A stretch of 10,055 bases of DNA, taken from positions 420,470 through 430,524 of the forward strand of contig JAAOMT010000299.1 in assembly GCA_016748015.1 (NCBI GenBank), read 5' to 3'. The notes below the pieces were generated by a model. It saw only the letters and a program-made list of their open reading frames with translations. It was not told the DNA's origin and did no database searches. Positions 1 to 5,917 of the stretch are shown here, in pieces (the stretch's first letter is position 1; every line of letters starts with the position of its first letter). The translations under genes and the position numbers were made by a program. Source of the DNA: Geosiphon pyriformis (lineage: Eukaryota; Glomeromycota; Glomeromycetes; Archaeosporales; Geosiphonaceae).

Positions 1-26
1 AAAAAAAAAAAAAAAAAAAAAAAAAA
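1..26. repeat. Poly-A run at the left edge
   Basis: Twenty-six uninterrupted A residues start the window. It could be an ordinary A-tract of this AT-rich genome, or the tail of a retroposed copy whose body lies outside the window to the left. Nothing visible here decides between the two. Confidence 0.9.
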
Positions 27-630
27 GGTTTCTTGAAAAAAAGCCGTTTATAATATTAAATATTAGCATTTGAATTAAAATTTGTTGTAAAGATTATGAT
101 CATATTTTTTCTTTTTTTTTTTCTACGTCAAACAAGTCACATTCCATGTGATGACATAGAGGTTACAATGAAATTTCATAAGATCAAAAGGTAACAAATT
201 AACATATTGGATAAATTGCTTTTGTACATTTATGATTAAATTTCTGTTTTTGTACATTTATAGATTAAATTGGTTTTGTACATTAAATTTTCAAGCATGC
301 AAAAAAAATGTTCAAACCATATTCAATTCATTACAAATTCTCTTAAACATGTTGTATTTTTTTTTTCTCAATTATCAAACGATAAAACAAATTATAATGA
401 TGTCATAAAAATTGTTCTTTTTTTCAAAGCCCCCACAAGTGCTATGTAATTTTTTATCAAATTTCAAATTTTTTTATTATTTCTTATCAGAGAATTTTAT
501 GCACACTCGGACATCCTAGATTTTTGAAATTTCAAAAGGAATTCTCCTATTGGTCTGCTGCGAGATACATCACAAATTTTATTCTCTATAGGAACGGATG
601 GGATCATGATCATGTTAAGACTATTAAACG
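27..630. other. AT-rich non-coding DNA
   Basis: No ATG-initiated reading frame of useful length is present on either strand. The stretch holds a perfect 6-bp hairpin at 137-151 (TCACAT, 3-base loop, ATGTGA), a short minisatellite at 220-284, and several T runs. The part from about 530 to 630 has visibly more G and C and stays open in one + frame into the following AAT array. That frame has no ATG before the repeat, so I do not call it a gene. Confidence 0.6.
220..284. repeat. Three-copy degenerate minisatellite, period 26-28
   Basis: The core TTTTGTACATT occurs three times, with its GTAC at 224, 252 and 278, so the spacing is 28 then 26 bases. Copies two and three also share the segment GATTAAATT between cores. 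The copies differ by small insertions, which suggests an old tandem duplication rather than a fresh array. Confidence 0.75.
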
Positions 631-637
631 AACGATG

Positions 638-719
<82 letters not shown>
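638..719. repeat. (AAT)n microsatellite, about 27 copies
   Basis: An uninterrupted ATA/AAT trinucleotide array of 82 bases. It reads as polyisoleucine in one + frame, which creates an apparent ORF with no biological support. Confidence 0.97.
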
Positions 720-721
<2 letters not shown>

Positions 722-760
722 GTCTACAATAATTAATTATCATTATTATAAGTTGAGAAA

Positions 761-816
761 GAAAAGAAAAGAAAAGAAAAGAAAAGAAAAGAAAAGAAAA
801 GAAAAGAAAAAAAAAA
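761..816. repeat. (GAAAA)10 pentanucleotide array
   Basis: Ten perfect GAAAA units at 761-810 run into six further A residues. A related imperfect unit precedes the array. The + strand here is entirely purine over more than 50 bases, so it is a homopurine/homopyrimidine tract. Confidence 0.97.
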
Positions 817-1157
817 TTGAATGTTATTCAAACTATTTAATGATTTTCCAATGATCAATATTTTTGTATGAATACTTACCCTATAATGCCCTTTGAAAAT
901 TTTATTTTTATGCGTATGTTAAAACAATATTTTTCAAACTTTGTTTTTTATTTTCATAGTTGATTCCATTCAAATCCTTATTCTTTTTTCGTTACACACA
1001 ATTTTAGAAATAATTGGATTTTTGTAACACACACTGTGAGACAATTAATTTTTTTTCTCACCCTATTATGGGACACAGCAGGTATGTTTAAATATGGTAA
1101 CAAACATTCCTTCGAAATATCACCTTGGAAACTGGCATCGATCGAGAAAAACGTTTA
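817..1157. other. Non-coding AT-rich DNA
   Basis: I see no reading frame with an ATG of useful length and no clear signal here, only scattered T runs. Confidence 0.5.
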
Positions 1158-1268
1158 TTACTACTACTACTACTAATATTACTAATACTAATACTAATAC
1201 TACTAATACTACTAATACTACTACTAATACTACTACTACGACTAATACTACTACTAATACCAACTAAT
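1158..1268. repeat. Compound TAC / TAATAC array
   Basis: About 110 bases built from the triplet TAC (CTA) and the hexamer TAATAC in changing order, with single substitutions such as TACGAC near 1237. The alternating triplet and hexamer blocks give the array a higher-order pattern rather than a simple run. Confidence 0.93.
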
Positions 1269-1414
1269 AAACTATTTACAATAAAAATTCCATTTTACCG
1301 GTAACTTTCTCCGTACAATAGATTTCCCAAATCAGATTCCTACTATTATCTCGACAGACTTATTTAAAATTAGCCACAATTAAATATTTTATGAGTCAAA
1401 TGAATTTTTTATCC
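1269..1414. other. Upstream region of the acidic-protein gene
   Basis: Non-coding DNA between the TAC array and the putative TATA box. No ORF is seen. It would hold the proximal promoter of the gene starting at 1579, but I cannot name a factor site in it with confidence. Confidence 0.4.
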
Positions 1415-1450
1415 TATAAATGTTTTACATAAAGATGATGTCAATCATTA
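1415..1450 (+). promoter_or_regulatory. Putative TATA box and initiator
   Basis: TATAAA lies at 1415-1420. A TCATTA at 1445-1450 matches five of six positions of the arthropod initiator consensus TCAKTY, with its A (1447) 32 bases from the first T of the TATA. That spacing is the usual one for a TATA-dependent RNA polymerase II promoter. It predicts a start near 1447 and a leader of about 130 bases before the ATG at 1579. Both motifs are short and the DNA is AT-rich, so chance occurrence is possible. Confidence 0.4.
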
Positions 1451-1453
1451 AAT

Positions 1454-1516
1454 ATGAATGACGCGAAAAGCTATCATTCAATCAATCAATCACTCCGTCA
1501 GTCAAATTTAAATTGA
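1454..1516 (+). other. Upstream ORF (20 codons) in the predicted leader
   Basis: An ATG at 1454 opens a 20-codon frame ending in TGA at 1514-1516, 62 bases before the main ATG. A second ATG at 1458 opens a 17-codon frame ending in TAA at 1509-1511, overlapping it in another frame. If transcription starts near 1447, both ATGs lie within about 15 bases of the cap, where some scanning ribosomes may pass them. They could dampen translation of the downstream protein. A (TCAA)n run at 1478-1492 falls inside both. This is inference that depends on the predicted transcription start. Confidence 0.35.
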
Positions 1517-1578
1517 TTTCTCAAAAACTTTCGGATTTCAGAAAAAAAAAAAAAGTGAGCGATCCAAGTGATCCTAAA

Positions 1579-2205
1579 ATGGATACTTCGATTGATACTT
1601 CCGAATTAAACTATGGAATTTTGTTTGACGACAACAATGAAATTGTTCCAGAAGAAGAACAAGAAATTTTGGCCCCTTCATTAATGCCCGATCATATTAC
1701 CGATTTATTGAAGAAAGAAATGTCTGGGGACGATGATGATGAAGATGATGATGATGATGATGGTGATTTTGATTTATTAATTCCTCCTGATGCTGCTGCT
1801 CCCGTGGAGATATCTTTTCCTCCTAAAAATGATTCACCCGATTCAAATGAATTGGCATCTGATAATGAAATTAATTTGCCCTTCAAAATCAATCTCATTT
1901 GTGACGAAATAATCTCGTTGACTCCTAAAGATTTATCATATCACATTCCTCTCCCTCCTGAATTAGAAGGGGATAGAAATTCCAATCAATCATCCGAAAA
2001 TGATGACCTTACTTTGCTTGAGGACCTGAAAGAAGACCCTCCGTTCGTCTTGACCGAATTAGAAGAGGAAGGGTACGAAGGAGCAATCTATCGACAAGAA
2101 ACTTCTCATGAATTTCAAGATGAAGCCGGATTACAGTATGGTGAAAATGCTCAAGGAAAAGTTTGGTCGGACGATGAGGGATTTGATCCGTTAGAAAATC
2201 AATGA
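1579..2205 (+). CDS. Highly acidic 208-residue protein, family not recognised
   Basis: I do not recognise the family. The start is the ATG at 1579, in a strong context (AAAATGG). The same frame is open about 20 codons further up but holds no ATG there. By my count the protein has about 61 Asp/Glu and 9 Lys/Arg, one Cys (108) and one Trp (196), so it is strongly acidic and probably largely disordered. A run of ten Asp and one Glu covers residues 51-61, encoded by a GAT-rich stretch. Pro-rich segments lie at 68-82 and 124-127. The least biased part is about 98-130 (INLICDEIISLTPKDLSYHI and neighbours). The C terminus, WSDDEGFDPLENQ, carries a CK2-like SDDE. There is no signal peptide or membrane span, so the site is probably nuclear or cytosolic. 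Two TGA codons end it in tandem (2203-2208). G+C near 40%, low codon bias toward repeats outside 51-61, and a matching promoter and poly(A) signal support a real gene. A TTTCAG before an A13 run (1541) could be a splice acceptor, so an upstream exon is possible. Confidence 0.75.
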   Translation: MDTSIDTSELNYGILFDDNNEIVPEEEQEILAPSLMPDHITDLLKKEMSGDDDDEDDDDDDGDFDLLIPPDAAAPVEISFPPKNDSPDSNELASDNEINLPFKINLICDEIISLTPKDLSYHIPLPPELEGDRNSNQSSENDDLTLLEDLKEDPPFVLTELEEEGYEGAIYRQETSHEFQDEAGLQYGENAQGKVWSDDEGFDPLENQ

Positions 2206-2346
2206 TGAATCACCGAATCATTGCGAAATAGGTAGTTTTACACATGTTTTTTTTTAAAATATCTTGAATCTTTTAGCAATTTCCATTCTATTATTGTAAA
2301 TCTATCCAATTACAAGTAATAATTATAAATTTGACTTTCAAAACGA

Positions 2347-2367
2347 CAACAACAACAACAACAACAC
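2347..2367. repeat. (CAA)6 microsatellite in the 3' region
   Basis: Six CAA units followed by CAC, between the stop of the acidic-protein gene and its AATAAA. It would lie in the 3' UTR of the + strand transcript. Confidence 0.9.
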
Positions 2368-2417
2368 CCATCATTTTTACTATTTTTGGTTTCATTCATC
2401 TCCAACAATTTTGTGTA

Positions 2418-2663
2418 TTATTCAAATAAAAAATCTTTGTTAAGGATATTAGAAATCAACCCAATGCTTCGAAACCAGAAACCACGTTGTTCGAAAACCA
2501 TATTAATCTCGTGGCAGGTAATATCCTGGAGATATTTTGTTTTAGAAATTGCGTAATACACAGTATTCTCTTCAATTACAATAGAGAATAATGGACTCTG
2601 TTGTGTTGTTGATGTTGTTGTTATGCAAATTAATGCAAAAGCAATTGACATTATGTGTTGCAT
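2418..2663 (-). CDS. Small putative secreted protein, 81 residues
   Basis: I do not recognise the family. The ATG at 2663 has A at -3 (AACAATG) and follows an in-frame TAG by a few codons, so it is the first possible start. Residues 4-14 form a hydrophobic stretch (IMSIAFALICI) followed by a Thr/Ser/Gln-rich polar segment (15-23). That is a plausible signal peptide with cleavage around residue 20-23. The mature part of about 60 residues is mixed in composition, not repeat-derived, with aromatic residues throughout and one Cys at 50. A single Cys cannot form an internal disulfide, so this is not a typical cysteine-knot peptide unless more exons follow. G+C is about 43% over 2461-2520, well above the flanks, as expected for coding DNA. 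It ends with TAA at 2418-2420, and no AATAAA follows within the next 200 bases on this strand. It could be a whole small gene, the first exon of a longer one, or a decaying copy. Confidence 0.5.
   Translation of the reverse strand: MQHIMSIAFALICITTTSTTQQSPLFSIVIEENTVYYAISKTKYLQDITCHEINMVFEQRGFWFRSIGLISNILNKDFLFE
2425..2430 (+). terminator. Poly(A) signal AATAAA for the acidic-protein gene
   Basis: This is the first AATAAA after the stop codon, about 220 bases downstream, followed by T/G-containing sequence (TCTTTGTTAAGG) that could serve as the downstream element. It overlaps the last codons of the antisense ORF at 2418-2663, so the two transcripts would overlap at their 3' ends. Confidence 0.5.
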
Positions 2664-2865
2664 TGTTTGTTTGGTAGCAATTTTCTATTTTGTTGAATTC
2701 TCCGAAATCCCGTGAATCGGTAAAGTGGCTTGATAATTTCAAATTCAAACAAGTTTACAATTATAAGTTTTTGATTTAATTTTTCTCGAATTCCGAATCC
2801 TACGTTTCGGACTTAAACTGGTTAGTAGATTTCTTCTTAGTTATTATCTTTTCCAAATGCCTCTC

Positions 2866-2866
<1 letters not shown>
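2664..2866. other. Upstream region of the small secreted-protein ORF
   Basis: Read on the - strand, this is the leader and promoter side of the ORF ending at 2418. It contains an imperfect direct repeat (2695-2720 and 2788-2810), both copies beginning GAATTC and ending in a CGG. The second copy contains a 6-bp inverted repeat (TCCGAA ... TTCGGA). A TATAAT on the - strand near 2753-2766 could be a weak TATA element. None of these is decisive. Confidence 0.3.

Positions 2867-2918
<52 letters not shown>
2867..2918. repeat. (AAT)n microsatellite, about 17 copies
   Basis: An uninterrupted AAT array, in the same orientation on the + strand as the array at 638-719. Confidence 0.97.
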
Positions 2919-2919
<1 letters not shown>

Positions 2920-3130
2920 GAACCATTCGTTACGATCGATGTCCAATTACTTGGATGATGACAAAAGCAAACAAGCCTGTCATTTGTATAACGCAGCTCG
3001 AGTCTGATGGATAAGTGTTTGCAACGTGGTTAATGAGACTCTATAGTATTGAAGGCGGTCGCGGCTGAATTGACGATCCAAATATTTTTTGAGATTGAAA
3101 GTTGGACGCGTCAGATTGCACCATTTAGCC
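2920..3130. other. G+C-elevated segment without an assigned gene
   Basis: This stretch is clearly richer in G and C than its surroundings and contains CG-rich words such as GGCGGTCGCGGC near 3055. It holds two short ORFs with ATG starts: a 22-codon frame on the + strand (2939-3007) and a 27-codon frame on the - strand (3041-3124). Both are short enough to arise by chance. The segment could be a regulatory element, an exon of a gene with introns, or a non-coding RNA. Confidence 0.4.
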
Positions 3131-3170
3131 AAAATATTTTTTAATTTAAAAAAAGGCTGAAAAACCGGAT

Positions 3171-3192
3171 GTATATATAAAATGTATATAGG
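3171..3192. promoter_or_regulatory. Quasi-palindromic TATA-like segment
   Basis: GTATATATAAAATGTATATA reads as a TATA-like element on both strands. It sits just right of the G+C-elevated segment, so on the - strand it is placed about 50-70 bases upstream of the ATG at 3124. On the + strand a TCAATT begins about 33 bases below it. In DNA this AT-rich such words occur by chance, so the call is weak. Confidence 0.25.
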
Positions 3193-3239
3193 GTGAGCCG
3201 ATTCTCAATTTTGAAAGTGATTGACGAATTTTGTGAATT

Positions 3240-3262
3240 AAATAAAGACACATTCTTTATTT
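3240..3262. repeat. Perfect 9-bp inverted repeat
   Basis: AAATAAAGA at 3240-3248 and TCTTTATTT at 3254-3262 are perfect complements around a 5-base loop. The related words AATTAAATAAA (3236) and TTTATTTAAT (3268) add a second, alternative pairing. No function is evident. The left arm contains an AATAAA. Confidence 0.6.
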
Positions 3263-3331
3263 CTCGATTTATTTAATGATGTAAAAGAAATTTTAATAAT
3301 CTAAAAATCAGTACAAACCTTTAAAAATTAG

Positions 3332-3679
3332 CAAAAACGGAACACCAATGACCACTCAATTTTGAAACTCAGCAGTTATTATTGTGAATCTAAATTATAT
3401 TGTCACTTCTCTTTCATGAACATTATGAGAATTTCTCGATCTCGACATTTCCTTGTATCACAAACACGAACAAGCGGCAACATAAAAAGGCGGTGGGGGG
3501 TTACTAAAAGGGAGAAACGTAAACCGCAATCGATCGCGAAATAGATACCTATCTTGGCTCACCTTCATTATAGAAAAAAGAGCGTTATTATTATTGTCTT
3601 CCGTATCCCAAAAGGAAAAATGTCCGATGATATGGCGCGCGTTAATTTAAACCTTCTTGCTTATTTTACACTCCCATGA
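3332..3679 (+). pseudogene. Open frame interrupted by one TAG, possible decayed exon
   Basis: One + frame is open from 3332 (after a TAG at 3329) to a TGA at 3677-3679, except for a single in-frame TAG at 3542-3544. The first part gives about 70 codons, of which the last 42 follow an ATG at 3416 and are very basic (a KRRWGVTKREKRK segment). The second part gives 44 codons, including an ATG at 3620 in a good context. G+C is raised across about 3420-3660. I recognise no domain. It may be a broken gene, two unrelated short ORFs, or chance in a segment of higher G+C. Another frame on the - strand overlaps its right end. Confidence 0.2.
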
Positions 3680-3851
3680 TCCGTGTAGCCCTAGAATGAA
3701 TACCTTGAGTTCGGATTCCAATCACTCCATTCCCTCTATCGCATTTTGACAACTTATCGTTATATGACATTATCTCTCTTCGAATGAACGTTTTCAACTG
3801 CTTCACATACAAGAAACCCGTGGATCGAATTTGTACGTAAAAAACTATCAT
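3666..3851 (-). CDS. Short basic ORF, uncertain
   Basis: A 61-codon frame from an ATG at 3851 in a weak context, ending in TAA at 3666. A second ATG at residue 28 has A at -3 and would give 34 residues. The protein is basic, is not built from repeats, and lies in DNA of raised G+C. The C-terminal part (GVIGIRTQGIHSRATRIMGV) has no motif I know. Frames of this 'GIRT' type often arise where the other strand holds a tRNA-like B box, and a degenerate one (GTTCGGATTCC at 3709-3719) is present there. The ORF may therefore be an artefact of non-coding sequence. I give it low weight. Confidence 0.2.
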   Translation of the reverse strand: MIVFYVQIRSTGFLYVKQLKTFIRREIMSYNDKLSKCDRGNGVIGIRTQGIHSRATRIMGV

Positions 3852-3859
3852 AAGCAATT

Positions 3860-4328
3860 TTTGGCCTTTGAGATTTTAAACAAGAATGATTTTTCTCCTA
3901 AATACCGAAAATAGAAATAATAACAATGATTTCAAGGAGGCTAATTAAACGCCACAAGATAAAGTAGACAATGTTCAAGAGATTTTCATATTGTTGAATA
4001 ACTCTAGCAGGCCCAATCATAAATTACCCAATTATCCTCCCAAAATGTTAACCCACACTCTTGGTCTCAATAGGAGACAATGTAAAATGTCTAGATCGAG
4101 GAATAAAATATGATTCCACATTTTCCCATCTCAATCCAAATATGAAACGTATTCGCACAAGTTTTCTCCAGTTTCTTCTTTTACTATAATACTCACATAA
4201 TACTCACATAATCCACACCCTTTCAAGTAATCGATTTGTCAAAGGTTGTATTTTTTTTTTGACACTTTTGTGCGTGGTGGTTCCCAATAATAATAAGGTT
4301 TTCCTCGTCGATTGATAATGAAGAAAGT
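3860..4328. other. Intergenic DNA with a short tandem repeat
   Basis: No gene is supported. ORFs do not exceed about 25 codons. The only structure I see is the 11-base tandem repeat at 4186-4212. Confidence 0.5.
4186..4212. repeat. 11-base tandem repeat, 2.5 copies
   Basis: ATAATACTCAC occurs twice in direct succession, followed by the first five bases of a third copy. Confidence 0.85.
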
Positions 4329-4350
4329 ATTACGAAAGCAGTTTCGTAAT
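4329..4350. repeat. Perfect 9-bp hairpin with 4-base loop
   Basis: ATTACGAAA (4329-4337) and TTTCGTAAT (4342-4350) are perfect reverse complements around GCAG. Both arms contain CG, so the pairing is less trivially AT-driven than most in this window. It may be a protein-binding palindrome or an RNA hairpin. Context gives no gene to attach it to. Confidence 0.75.
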
Positions 4351-4381
4351 TGCATAATTATTATTACGATGTTGATGACGA

Positions 4382-4392
4382 CGATTATGATT

Positions 4393-4439
<47 letters not shown>
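4382..4439. repeat. (GAT)n microsatellite, about 16 perfect copies
   Basis: A perfect ATG/GAT array at 4393-4439 is preceded by related GAC/GAT/TAT triplets from about 4375. In one + frame it reads as an Asp/Tyr-rich peptide continuing about 27 codons past the array, but that frame has no ATG. I treat it as a simple repeat. Confidence 0.95.
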
Positions 4440-4902
4440 ACTTTTAACTCAATTGAATTAAATAATTCACTACCACCTTCTCTCTTTTGTGTGTCCAATA
4501 AACTGTGTTCTGGTGGTTAATGATAGTGATATGTAGAGGTCATATTAGATGCATTTGTTTACGGGAATGAATAAAATGACATTTTTTATCAGTTGGGTTT
4601 CATTCTTCGAGGATCAAGTCGCTAGCATGTGGATTACTAGATCAAATCTTCTTTTTATGATAAGGGAATAAAAGGGAGACTATTCGATTAATTAAAAGAC
4701 GATATATGAAAAGGAAAAAATTTTTTTATCAATGGATTAATTTTTTTTACCATTTTTCAAAAAGTCACGCGCGAGAATATCTTTTACAATTAATGGTTTG
4801 GGGATTTTGATATGTGGATCGAGTAAATCCGAAAATAATGATCAATAATCCCTTGAAGATTCTAAAATATAGATCCTGAAAAGGAGATTCATGAAAGGTG
4901 GT
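4440..4902. other. Intergenic AT-rich DNA
   Basis: No supported gene or clear signal. A - strand frame that starts in the array at its right edge runs through 4765-4900, but its ATG region is almost wholly repeat. Confidence 0.5.
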
Positions 4903-4982
4903 TAATGATGATGATAATGATAATGATGATGATGATGATGATGATGATGAGGAGGAGGAGGAGGAGTATAATGATGATGAAT
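4903..4982. repeat. GAT array passing into GAG array
   Basis: GATGATGATAATGATAAT leads into eight or nine perfect GAT units, then five GAG units (about 4949-4965), then GAT again. The T-to-G step within one array points to a point change that was amplified by slippage. On the - strand it encodes polyserine with Leu, starting at an ATG at 4995. The 76-codon frame ending at 4765 is mostly explained by this repeat. Confidence 0.93.
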
Positions 4983-5149
4983 AGGTAAATTTCATAGTGG
5001 TGTATGTTTTGAGAGTAAAATTTCAGGAAAAAAAATCAGTTTGTTAGTTACCATGTGTGTGGATAAAAATCTTTACATTTTTGTTGATTATATGAAACTT
5101 TTGAAATTCAATATTTTTTATCAAGATAAAAGAGACTATTAAAATTGTA

Positions 5150-5178
5150 TTCAGTAAAAAAATTTTTTTTTTACTGAA
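5150..5178. repeat. Perfect 13-bp inverted repeat with 3-base loop
   Basis: TTCAGTAAAAAAA (5150-5162) pairs fully with TTTTTTTACTGAA (5166-5178). The six outer base pairs include C-G and G-C pairs, so it is more than an A/T run. No transposon ends or target duplication are visible around it. Confidence 0.75.
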
Positions 5179-5859
5179 ATATCTATTCAAAAATTTTTGA
5201 AAATGTAAGGTATTAAAGGATAGGTACTAAATTAAACCAGTTTCAAAGGATTTTAAATTGTGCAAACATAATAATAAAAATTTTGAAAATGTTATTGATC
5301 TATTTCAAACCGGTTTTTGGTTTTTGTCATGTTTTTTATTTTAACAAGAATCAAATGCTAACGATTAAAAAAAAAAAAATTTAAATTTAAATCTTGTGAT
5401 TAAAAATAAAATAAAATTTATTGTCAAGTTAAAAATCCAATAAAATTTTTTTAATATTTAAAAAGAATTTTTTAAATTTTTTTTTTATTTCGAAAAAAAA
5501 ATTATTTTTTTTAATGACAATTTTTAATTTCATTCATAAATTAAAATTAAAATTTTTTGACCAATAAAAATTGATCAAGTTATTATATTAATCAAATTTG
5601 ATAACAATTTTTAATATATTTTTTTTAAAAAAATAGAAATAGTTAAAAAAAATTTTCTTTTTTTTTTTTTGTTTCACAATAAAATTGTCACTTTGATATT
5701 TAAATAATTAAAAATTATCTTTTATTTTTAATAAAAATTTTTTTTTATCAATTAAAATGTATAAAGCTTTTTTTATTTTTTTTTAAAATAAAAATTCAAT
5801 CTCGAAAATTATTTTTATAATAATTATTAATTGATATGATATTAAAGGATATATATTTA

Positions 5860-5861
<2 letters not shown>

Positions 5862-5893
<32 letters not shown>

Positions 5894-5917
5894 TAAGAAT
5901 AAGAATAAGAATAAGAA
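5862..5917. repeat. (TTA)n followed directly by (AAGAAT)n
   Basis: About ten TTA units (5862-5893) abut three and a half copies of the hexamer AAGAAT (5895-5917). Two arrays with different periods and different strand composition share a border. Confidence 0.93.

Noticed and set aside
524-736. A 70-codon + frame ending in a long polyisoleucine tract
   Set aside because: It can only start at a TTG, most of its length is the AAT array, and the short non-repeat part shows no domain.
761-816. A CRISPR-like regular array
   Set aside because: The GAAAA units are contiguous with no spacers, and no other repeat-spacer pattern exists in the window.
1513-1578. A 22-codon N-terminal extension of the acidic protein starting at TTG 1513
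   Set aside because: No ATG exists in this part of the frame, and the ATG at 1579 has a strong eukaryotic context. It would matter only if an upstream exon joins here.
1692-1898. Antisense polyserine frame opposite the Asp run
   Set aside because: It is the mirror of the GAT-rich codons in the acidic-protein gene and has no independent support.
3680-3730. A possible tRNA gene
   Set aside because: The A-box-like and B-box-like words are mismatched and only about 22 bases apart, and no cloverleaf can be drawn.
4765-4995. A 76-codon - strand polyserine ORF with an ATG
   Set aside because: The N-terminal third is the GAT/GAG array and the rest is AT-biased without a domain or signal peptide. 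The frame is explained by the repeat.
5234-5316. Inverted repeat AAACCAGTTTCAAA / TTTCAAACCGGTTT as transposon ends
   Set aside because: The arms match at 12 of 14 positions over about 55 bases of spacer, but no target duplication or further copy is visible, and chance is plausible in A/T-rich DNA.
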